In this document: positions 58,246 through 64,000 of the stretch, piece after piece
Numbering within the stretch: position 1 is the first letter of the stretch
Layout: the number at the start of each line of letters is the position of its first letter
Assembly (NCBI GenBank): GCA_964473255.1
Contig: CAYYOT010000004.1
Span: 84,502 to 148,501 of the forward strand
Source: Kuafuiihalomonas sp964473255
GTDB taxonomy: Bacteria; Myxococcota; Kuafuiibacteriia; Kuafuiibacteriales; Kuafuiibacteriaceae
Reading direction: 5' to 3'
DNA: 64,000 nt
Program-made: the position numbers and the translations under genes
Notes under the pieces: generated by a model
Told to the model about the DNA's origin: nothing
The model's database searches: none
What the model saw: only the letters and a program-made list of their open reading frames with translations

Positions 58246-59837
58246 GGTTCCTCCCGCGGAAGTCCGTGGCCCGGCCCCACGATGGCGGCCCGGTAGGTTT
58301 CGTATTGAAACTGATCGCTGTGCTCGGGCACGTGACACTGCTCCGAGCATATTCGCTCGCTCTGGCCGAGAGCGATATGACTGGGGTCTCCCGCGGCGAC
58401 GTGGAGACTCCCCGGGCCGTGACAGTCCTCGCAGCCCACGTCGCGAAGAGCTTTGCCGTCGACCAGCCGGCAAAAACCACCCGGCTGCCGAAAGCCTACG
58501 GCGTGGCAGCCGACGCACGTCAGGTCTGCTTGCTTTCCGCGCTCCACCAGGGTGCGCCACGCCTGAGCGTGTCGGGTCTGCGACCAAAGGGTATACGCCT
58601 CGGGATGGCACTCGCGACAGGCTTCGGTCCCCGTGTAGGCGGCCTGTCCGGGTTCCAGCCGGCACGGCCCCAGACTGCCGCGCTCGGCGTTCAGGCGTTC
58701 GAGACGGCGGTGGTAGGCGGCGACCTCCTCCTGAGAGCGAGCATGCGCGGGCAGGCTCTGATCGACGGGGATGACGTCGATCTGCGCATACGGCAACGTC
58801 GTTTTCGCGGTGACCTGAGCTCGTGCCCGGCGGGCAGCGTCGAGGCGAGCTCTCCGCGGTTCGAGGACTTCGTCCTCGACGCCCGCGCCGGACAGTCGAG
58901 CGAGCTCCGCTTCATAGGCCCGAATCCGTTCGTCGAGCCGCCGAGTCCGACCGGGGTCGACCAGGGTGAGCGCCGACCGAGCCTCGCCTTTTTGCGCCGG
59001 GAGATGGAGCTCGATGCGACTCACGTAGCGGCCCATGGCTCCTCCATCGACGACGAGCGTGTCCCCGACGCGTCTGGGGGGAGCCGGTCGTTCGAAGGCG
59101 TCATCCGTCGAACCGCCGTGAAGAAGCATGTCGATACCGGGCACGACTTCGAGGAGGGCTTCGATGTCGGCGGCTCGCACGCTGGCCAGTACAATGGAAA
59201 CTTCGGCGCCCGCCTCGCGGAGGACGCGCAGCTCCTCGAGGAGAAGCGGGCCATGTTCGAGCGCGACGAAGTCCTCGCGGCCGGTCGCCGGAAGATCCTC
59301 GGGAGTCGCGAAAGCGGAGATGCCCACGCGAACCGAGCCCACGGTCCGGACCATCGAGCGAGCCACCGAGGGCCCGCCCGGGGCCACCGGTCGTACGTTG
59401 GCGCTGACCAGCGGCAGTCTTCCTTCCTCCTGAAGGCTGCGAAGCATTCGAGATCCAGCCGAGACTTCGGCCGGACCGAGGTTCAGCCCAACCCCTCCGG
59501 CCAGCCGGAAAATGCGGGCCAGGTGTCGGGCTTTCAACCGGTGCTGAGGCTCCTCATCGGCGTGGGATTCGCGCGGCAGCAGGTAATCGCCCGAGTCGAC
59601 CCACGCAGCGCCGGGCCGGTCTACGAGGGCGGCGATGCGAGCGATGCCTCCCAGCGGTCGAGAACGGCATCCGCAGGGCTCGACCTGGCCGAGGAGTTCC
59701 GAGGTGAAGTAGACGACCGCGATTCTCTCCGACGGCGCGGCGACCACCGATGAAACGTGGGGGGCGAAGGCCGGCTCGGTGTCTTGGCAGGACAGCCCGG
59801 TCGCGGCGAGGATCGATACGATGAACGAGCGTCGCAT
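58242..59837 (-). CDS. secreted multihaem cytochrome with metallophosphatase-like N-terminus
   Basis: 531 residues from ATG 59837 (MRRSFIVSILAATGLS-C lipobox-like). The N-terminal half resembles the metallophosphatase/UshA-type fold (IAVVYFTSELLGQVEPCGC, AAWVDSGDYLLP, GVGLNLGPAEVS, SIVLASVRA) and carries the EPCGCRSRPLGG cysteine motif seen in its relatives. The last 130 residues bear haem motifs CRECH, CVGCH, CEDCH and one CSEQCH (a CX3CH variant) with extra His ligands, as in cytochrome c554-like proteins. Such fusions are found in myxobacteria but their electron-transfer partner is unclear. It is upstream of mltD with a 4-bp overlap. Confidence 0.85.
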   Translation of the reverse strand: MRRSFIVSILAATGLSCQDTEPAFAPHVSSVVAAPSERIAVVYFTSELLGQVEPCGCRSRPLGGIARIAALVDRPGAAWVDSGDYLLPRESHADEEPQHRLKARHLARIFRLAGGVGLNLGPAEVSAGSRMLRSLQEEGRLPLVSANVRPVAPGGPSVARSMVRTVGSVRVGISAFATPEDLPATGREDFVALEHGPLLLEELRVLREAGAEVSIVLASVRAADIEALLEVVPGIDMLLHGGSTDDAFERPAPPRRVGDTLVVDGGAMGRYVSRIELHLPAQKGEARSALTLVDPGRTRRLDERIRAYEAELARLSGAGVEDEVLEPRRARLDAARRARAQVTAKTTLPYAQIDVIPVDQSLPAHARSQEEVAAYHRRLERLNAERGSLGPCRLEPGQAAYTGTEACRECHPEAYTLWSQTRHAQAWRTLVERGKQADLTCVGCHAVGFRQPGGFCRLVDGKALRDVGCEDCHGPGSLHVAAGDPSHIALGQSERICSEQCHVPEHSDQFQYETYRAAIVGPGHGLPREEP

Positions 59838-59953
59838 GGAGCCGTGCGACGCACCTTGCGGGTCCCCGCCGACGATGTCGAGCATGGAAGGCCCGCCGAG
59901 CACGCATGCTTTCTCCCTCGCTTCGCCAGCCGATCGGTGCCAACCTTCCTCCC

Positions 59954-60526
59954 ATGGCGACGGACCTCGCTCCCGGTTTCCTCGTCGCGGCCCCGAGCCT
60001 CCTGGATCCGAACTTTTCCGAGTCGGTGGTCCTGCTGGTCGACCACCGACCCGAGGGTTCCCTCGGGTTCGTCGTCAATCGCCCGGCTCACATCGGATTC
60101 GACATGGTCGTGGATGAACTCGGCCTCGAGCATCCCGAGCCGGGCCCGCCTTCGGTCCCGGTCCTGGTCGGAGGACCGGTCTCCCCCAACACCGGCTGGA
60201 TCGTTTTCTCGGGCGCCGAGGAGGGTCCCGGCGCGGACGTCATCGAAGTGACCAGCACGATCCGGGTCAGCGCATCCCGCGAGCAGCTCGAGCAGCTAGC
60301 CCTGCAGGAGCAGGTCGAGCGACATCTCCTCGTGCTGGGCTATGCCGGCAGGGGCGCGGGGCAGCTCGATGAAGAAATAAAGCAGGGGGCCTGGATTCCC
60401 GTCGAGCTCGACGAAGCCGTGATCTTCGACGCGCCCTTCTCGGACCGCTGGAGCGCTGCCCTCACGGCCGCGGGAATCGATCCACGAATGCTGGTCGGAA
60501 CGAGCAGCGAGTCGGGCGCCAACTGA
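59954..60526 (+). CDS. yqgE: YqgE/AlgH family protein (UPF0301)
   Basis: 190 residues from ATG 59954, which is followed directly by the diagnostic APGFLVAAPSLLDPNFSESV start and VVLLVDHRPEGSLGFVVNRP. Later motifs VPVLVGGPVSPNTGWIVFSG and LVLGYAGRGAGQLDEEIKQG, then AWIPVELDE, complete the UPF0301 fold. The family is widespread, with a link to alginate regulation in Pseudomonas but no settled biochemical role. It is divergent from the cytochrome gene (116 bp) and convergent with the regulator at 60534. Confidence 0.95.
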   Translation: MATDLAPGFLVAAPSLLDPNFSESVVLLVDHRPEGSLGFVVNRPAHIGFDMVVDELGLEHPEPGPPSVPVLVGGPVSPNTGWIVFSGAEEGPGADVIEVTSTIRVSASREQLEQLALQEQVERHLLVLGYAGRGAGQLDEEIKQGAWIPVELDEAVIFDAPFSDRWSAALTAAGIDPRMLVGTSSESGAN

Positions 60527-60533
60527 CGGCCGT

Positions 60534-61211
60534 TCAGCGCAACCGACGCCACAGGCTCGTGTACGAGATGCCGAGCGCCTGCGAAGCCTCCTTCAGCGAG
60601 TCCTGATCGCGCAGGACCGCGCGAATGTGAGCTCGCTCGAAGCGAGCCCGCGCTTCCTTGAGCGGCTCGATCTCCTCGCGGTGGGTGGGCAGCGGTGGTC
60701 CGCAAGGCGGGCCCTCGGAGGTCATGCGGGGATCGGTGGATAGACCGTGAAACAAGGCCAAGCGCGCCCGGCGCAGCTCCTGTGCCACCAGTTCGTGCTG
60801 GCCGCGGTAGGCCCGCAGCTCCTTGACCTCGGCGACGAGCACCAGCCACCGCTCGATGTCGTCGCTCGGGCGGTCGGGCTCGACCCAGCGGATCTGATCA
60901 CGACCCAAGATCTGGCGGGAGGCTTCCTCATCGGCCGCCTCCTGACCGCTTCCGACCAAGAGGGTGGGGACTCGAAAGCTGAGCTGGTCGGCCCACCGGA
61001 GGACCTCGGGCAAGAAGGGGCCCGCACTCTCGACGCTGATCGCGAGACCATCCACCTCGCGTGGCCCGGCTTCGCCGATCAGCTCGAGAGCAGATCCATA
61101 CGTCAGGAGCTGAACCTGCAGCTCGGCTTCGGCCGCCGCCGAACTGACGGCCACTTCGGTCTGCCCCCGGTCGAGCAAAGCCACGCGTGAAGGAACCCGC
61201 CCCATACTCAT
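60534..61211 (-). CDS. Fis-type HTH regulator with pseudo-receiver domain (copy B)
   Basis: 225 residues from ATG 61211. The first 120 residues resemble a response-regulator receiver (alternating hydrophobic strands VAVSS, VQLLTYGSALEL, VPTLLVGSG), but the phospho-accepting Asp position is not kept (GLAISVESAGP). A long helical linker follows. The last 45 residues are a Fis-type HTH (FERAHIRAVLRDQDSLKEAS and QALGISYTSLWRRLR). No AAA+ domain is present, so it is a compact NtrC-like derivative. It overlaps copy A by 4 bp and converges on yqgE. Confidence 0.72.
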   Translation of the reverse strand: MSMGRVPSRVALLDRGQTEVAVSSAAAEAELQVQLLTYGSALELIGEAGPREVDGLAISVESAGPFLPEVLRWADQLSFRVPTLLVGSGQEAADEEASRQILGRDQIRWVEPDRPSDDIERWLVLVAEVKELRAYRGQHELVAQELRRARLALFHGLSTDPRMTSEGPPCGPPLPTHREEIEPLKEARARFERAHIRAVLRDQDSLKEASQALGISYTSLWRRLR

Positions 61212-61942
61212 GCGTCTTCCTTCTTCTGACGACGAGAAAGCGTCGCCGGCGAAACACCGAGCACCTGAGCCGCCTCACGAGAGCTGCTACACAGCTGCTG
61301 AACCCGGGAGATATAGGCGGTCTCGAAAGCTTCGCTCGCCTCTTCCAGGTTGTACGCCGACATCGGACCGACCGGCAGCGGCGGCGGCTGAAAGACTTCG
61401 AGGTCATCGCTCAGCTGGTCGGGCGTGGCGCCGAGGAGGTCGTGCTCGCGCTGATGAAGGCGCTTCGACTCACAGCGATGGTCCAGCTCCAGCAAGAGGA
61501 GCGCACGAAAGTCGAAAGCCTTGCGAAGAACGATCTCCAGGTCTCGCGAAGCGAGCTCGGTCACGACGTCCATGACGCCTTTGGCTCGGAGGGCCGCCGA
61601 GTTGCTCTCGTGCCCGTCCGGGTCGAACACGACGACACCAACCATGGCTCCATCCTCCTGAAGAAAATCGAGCAGCCTTTCAGCGGATCGGACATGGACG
61701 AGAATCGCCACCGGCTCGCGCTTGCGAGCGTTCGCAAGAACGGCGCCGGGCTCATCATGGACATCGATCTGTACGGCGTCGCCGAACGCCTGCACGACCG
61801 GGATCGCTTCCGGACAATCGACCAGTTCGAGTCGCAGCGTCACGGGTATGCCGTGAGCGCCGAGGATCACCGCTACCTCCGATGTGAGGAGCGCGAAGCT
61901 CGCTTGTTCTTCATAGCTCACGTTCGACACACTCGTCGCCAT
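61208..61942 (-). CDS. Fis-type HTH regulator with pseudo-receiver domain (copy A)
   Basis: 244 residues from ATG 61942. The N-terminus has receiver-like strands (FALLTSEVAVILGAHG, VAILVHVRS, VGVVVFDPDGHES) without the canonical DD/D/K quartet in the expected order. The end is a Fis-type HTH (FETAYISRVQQLCSSSREAA and QVLGVSPATLSRRQ). Order and size match copy B, so the two are paralogues in tandem with a 4-bp overlap (ATGA). The 95 bp before its start probably hold the shared promoter. Target genes are unknown; yqgE and the amidase are the closest. Confidence 0.7.
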   Translation of the reverse strand: MATSVSNVSYEEQASFALLTSEVAVILGAHGIPVTLRLELVDCPEAIPVVQAFGDAVQIDVHDEPGAVLANARKREPVAILVHVRSAERLLDFLQEDGAMVGVVVFDPDGHESNSAALRAKGVMDVVTELASRDLEIVLRKAFDFRALLLLELDHRCESKRLHQREHDLLGATPDQLSDDLEVFQPPPLPVGPMSAYNLEEASEAFETAYISRVQQLCSSSREAAQVLGVSPATLSRRQKKEDA

Positions 61943-62037
61943 TCCCGTTGGTCCTTGGTGGCCCCAACTGTCGCCAATGCAATCGGTATGATCACGCCAG
62001 CACTCATGGTGTACAACTGGTTTAGCTGACTCCCACG

Positions 62038-63360
62038 TTAGTCTACCTGTGCGACCACGGGTCTTTCCAGAGCGTGGTGACGCCTAACAACATACTCCCG
62101 AATTCCGTCGGCGATGCCGCGCGCGATTTGTCCCTGGACCTTTGGCCGGGCAAGCCGCCGTCCCTCGACCGGGTGGGTCATGAATCCGGCTTCCACGAGT
62201 ATCGAAGGCATGCGGGCGCCAAGAAGCACGTAGAACAGCTCGCTCTTGACGCCCAGGTCTTTGACCGGGACCGGAACCGAAAGGCGCCTAACCACGCTGG
62301 CCTGAACGGTCTCGGCCAGCGAGAGCGCCTCGCGGGTCGCATTACGCATGGCGAGGTCCGCAAGAAGGAGCCGCACATCTTGTTCCCAGCGTGGGTCCCG
62401 ATTCAGTTGAGGACCTACACCGTGCTGCCGGTGCTCTCGGTCTTCTAGACGGCCGGCGTACCGCCGCGCGTCGGTGGCCAACACGTAGGTTTCGACGCCC
62501 GAAAACTCACGGTGACTGCTGCCGTTGACGTGAACGGAGACGAAGAGGTCGGCCTCGGCATCGTTGGCGATACGAACGCGGTCCGCCAGTGAGACGTCGG
62601 TGTCCGACCTCCGGGTCATCACGATGCAAAACCCTCGAAGCCGACGCTCGAGCTCCAAGGCGATGGCGAGGTTCACGTCCTTTTCGCACACGCCGTCGAT
62701 ATTGCGCGCCCCCTCCTCTTCTCCCCCGTGGCCGGGGTCGATCACGATCGTCCGGACGAGGTGCGGCTGGTCGGGGTGGGGACCGCAAACCACATCGGTG
62801 GCGTCGCCGGTGCCCTCGGTCTGGGTTCGAGTCTGATCGAGTAGACGCTGCAGCTCCTGCATTGGAGGGACGGTCGGGGGCGGACCGATGATGTCGACGG
62901 GCCCATGCGAGACCAGGATGGCGCGGGGCCGGGTCTCAGACCCCATGGGACGCTCACGCCTCTCTTCGTCGGCGGGGGGCACTCTGGCAGAGCGCGGACG
63001 GTCCGCGGTTTCAGCTTCGGCTCGGCCGGCTCGGCCGGCTCGGCGAACCGCGGCCCGGGCGCGCCGTGCCCGGCGGTCGTCGTCGGTTCGGCCGGACCAG
63101 TGCGCGAGCAGTGCCCAGGCGTCCGCCTCGCCCTTCATCGCGTCCAGGCGACCTGGGCCTTCCGACACACGCACCGCGTTCTGCCATAGACGCACGACTT
63201 TCAAGATGTGGTGACGATAACGGAGCTTTGCTTCGTCATTCCTGATCTCATTATCCGCGCGCTGCGCACGGATCCGGGCCTCGAGGGCATCCGGAGTGCC
63301 CGCTCGGGCCGAGGTAGCCATCAAGAGCATCAGTCCTGCGCATGTAGTCAGCCGTCGCAC
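62038..63360 (-). CDS. N-acetylmuramoyl-L-alanine amidase (Amidase_3)
   Basis: 440 residues with a signal peptide (MRRLTTCAGLMLLMATSARA). The first 200 residues are helical, then Arg/Ala-rich and disordered-looking. The zinc amidase domain spans about 203-430: VIDPGHGGEEEGA (His211), EKDVNLAIALE (Glu226), LFVSVHVNGS (His277) and ILVEAGFMTH (catalytic Glu). It cleaves the peptide stem from peptidoglycan, like AmiA/B/C, and acts in the periplasm. There is no AMIN domain. It lies 66 bp downstream of the receiver gene and 95 bp upstream of the regulator pair, all on the minus strand. Confidence 0.92.
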   Translation of the reverse strand: MRRLTTCAGLMLLMATSARAGTPDALEARIRAQRADNEIRNDEAKLRYRHHILKVVRLWQNAVRVSEGPGRLDAMKGEADAWALLAHWSGRTDDDRRARRARAAVRRAGRAGRAEAETADRPRSARVPPADEERRERPMGSETRPRAILVSHGPVDIIGPPPTVPPMQELQRLLDQTRTQTEGTGDATDVVCGPHPDQPHLVRTIVIDPGHGGEEEGARNIDGVCEKDVNLAIALELERRLRGFCIVMTRRSDTDVSLADRVRIANDAEADLFVSVHVNGSSHREFSGVETYVLATDARRYAGRLEDREHRQHGVGPQLNRDPRWEQDVRLLLADLAMRNATREALSLAETVQASVVRRLSVPVPVKDLGVKSELFYVLLGARMPSILVEAGFMTHPVEGRRLARPKVQGQIARGIADGIREYVVRRHHALERPVVAQVD

Positions 63361-63426
63361 GCCCCGAATGTGGGCGACCCATGAGGGTCCCGCAAATTTT
63401 CGGAACCCTGACGTCTTCGACCTGGC

Positions 63427-64000
63427 TCAATCGATCTTTTCGAGCTCAAAGCGGCGCGTGACATCCGCCACGGCCCTTTCGAGATCGCGAAGGTCGAAGG
63501 GCTTATCGAGATATGTGTCCGCACCATACAGGGGGCTCGTGGCGGCGTTGGTTTCTTCGCCGATCCCCGTCGCCATGATTATTCGCACGCCGTCGAGCTC
63601 GCGACGCTCGCGGACGTAGCGACAGATCTCCCACCCGTTCAGCCCGGGCATCATGACGTCGAGAAGGACGAGGTTCGGACGAACGGTGAGGATGGCCTCC
63701 AGCGCTTCGTCGCCGTCCGCGGCCTCGTCGACCGTATGACCCAACGCCTCGAGGAACGGGGTGACCAGCTCGCGGATCTCCGGCTCGTCGTCGACCACGA
63801 GAACGCGCAGTGCAGGCTCCGGCGGTCGAGGAACACCGTGGCGACGGCCGAGGCGCTCCGCCGTAGGACCGGACCCGGTCTTCGCGGGGGCCTTCTTGGC
63901 TTGGGTCTTCTTGGCTTGGGTCTTCTTCGCCGCCGCCTTCCAGGCTTGGGACTTCTTCGCCGCCGCCTTCTTGGCTTGGGGCTTCTTCGCCGGCGCCTTC
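63427..64000 (-). CDS. response-regulator receiver with Lys/Ala-rich N-terminal tail, runs off right edge
   Basis: The frame is open from the stop at 63427 to the window end; the true start is beyond 64000. A complete receiver domain is encoded at about 63810-63440: LVVDDEPEIREL (acidic pair), the phospho-acceptor Asp in LVLLDVMMPG (codon at 63660-63658), IIMATGI and LDKPFDLRDL. Nothing but 18 residues follows it. Before it, about 45 codons at the edge give KAPAKKPQAKKAAAKK and SQAWKAAAKKTQAKKTQAKK, a histone-H1/AlgP-like basic repeat, then a linker TGSGPTAERLGRRHGVPRPPEP. A GTG at 63798 could start a stand-alone receiver, but the DD pair would then be at residues 3-4, cutting off strand 1, so the long form is preferred. 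Confidence 0.82.
   Translation of the reverse strand, partial: KAPAKKPQAKKAAAKKSQAWKAAAKKTQAKKTQAKKAPAKTGSGPTAERLGRRHGVPRPPEPALRVLVVDDEPEIRELVTPFLEALGHTVDEAADGDEALEAILTVRPNLVLLDVMMPGLNGWEICRYVRERRELDGVRIIMATGIGEETNAATSPLYGADTYLDKPFDLRDLERAVADVTRRFELEKID
63897..63999 (-). repeat. 15/30-bp tandem repeat coding Lys/Ala-rich tail
   Basis: On the plus strand, units of TTGGCTTGGGTCTTC (15 bp) and longer CTTCTTCGCCGCCGCCTTC-containing units (30 bp period) recur to the window edge, encoding KKTQA and KKxQAxKAAA blocks on the minus strand. Such repeats are prone to slippage and continue outside the window. Confidence 0.75.

Noticed and set aside
58266..59753. 495-codon plus-strand open frame
   Set aside because: Antisense to the cytochrome gene, whose haem motifs decide the true strand.

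Overview
The window is about 64 kb of GC-rich, very compact chromosomal DNA, probably from the phylum Myxococcota. I base this on a gliding-motility-like (Glt/Cgl) envelope cluster, kelch, Ig and DUF7151-type lipoproteins with Pro-Asp-Ala linkers, Hanks-type Ser/Thr kinases with PEGA or sensor modules, FHA-T2SS-ATPase fusions, an FHA-sigma54 activator and Fis-type mini-regulators. The phylum is inferred from gene content; no rRNA, tRNA, CRISPR array or insertion sequence was seen, and no gene-free gap exceeds 300 bases.

Left region (1-9400): a minus-strand block, read from 8446 down to 1, encodes an outer-membrane beta-barrel protein, GltC-, GltD- and GltE-like TPR proteins, a TVP38/TMEM64 membrane protein, a CglF-like secreted protein and an FHA protein cut by the left edge. 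A CglC-like Cys-rich lipoprotein is divergently encoded beside it. In Myxococcus the relatives of these proteins build the envelope-spanning gliding machine. The gltD-like frame is broken by one in-frame TAG.

9400-20500: an epimerase-like SDR plus acyltransferase pair, a divergent FHA-sigma54 activator, a glycosyltransferase overlapping a convergent kelch-type lipoprotein, a Ser/Thr kinase with a PEGA-like tail, and a TldE/TldD pair whose TldD has lost the HExxxH zinc motif.

20500-34500: large surface lipoproteins (seven DUF7151-like repeats; a kelch propeller), a LamG relic, Lnt (apolipoprotein N-acyltransferase), a TolC-like and an MlaC-like protein, then two FHA proteins, one fused to a CpaF-like ATPase with a destroyed Walker A.

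34500-46900: an operon of pyruvate phosphate dikinase and two lipoproteins, tandem glycine-zipper proteins, a DnaJ-like protein, a RecA/ImuA-like protein and an Ig-barrel outer-membrane protein.

46900-64000: a hybrid Ser/Thr kinase with sensor, HAMP and degenerate histidine-kinase modules coupled to a FecR-type lipoprotein; a 1061-residue ASH-domain lipoprotein; a secreted-form isoaspartyl methyltransferase; an OprB porin, MltD and cytochrome operon; YqgE; two tandem pseudo-receiver/Fis regulators; a cell-wall amidase; and a response regulator whose N-terminal side is a Lys/Ala-rich histone-H1-like tail running off the right edge.

Overall theme: the cell envelope. Twelve genes carry recognisable lipoboxes, and the lipoprotein-finishing enzyme Lnt is among them. 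The strongest candidates for unusual biology are proteins that keep a domain's fold but have lost its catalytic residues (TldD, FHA-CpaF, hybrid kinase tail, RecA-like protein, receiver-Fis regulators), and the amber-interrupted gltD.
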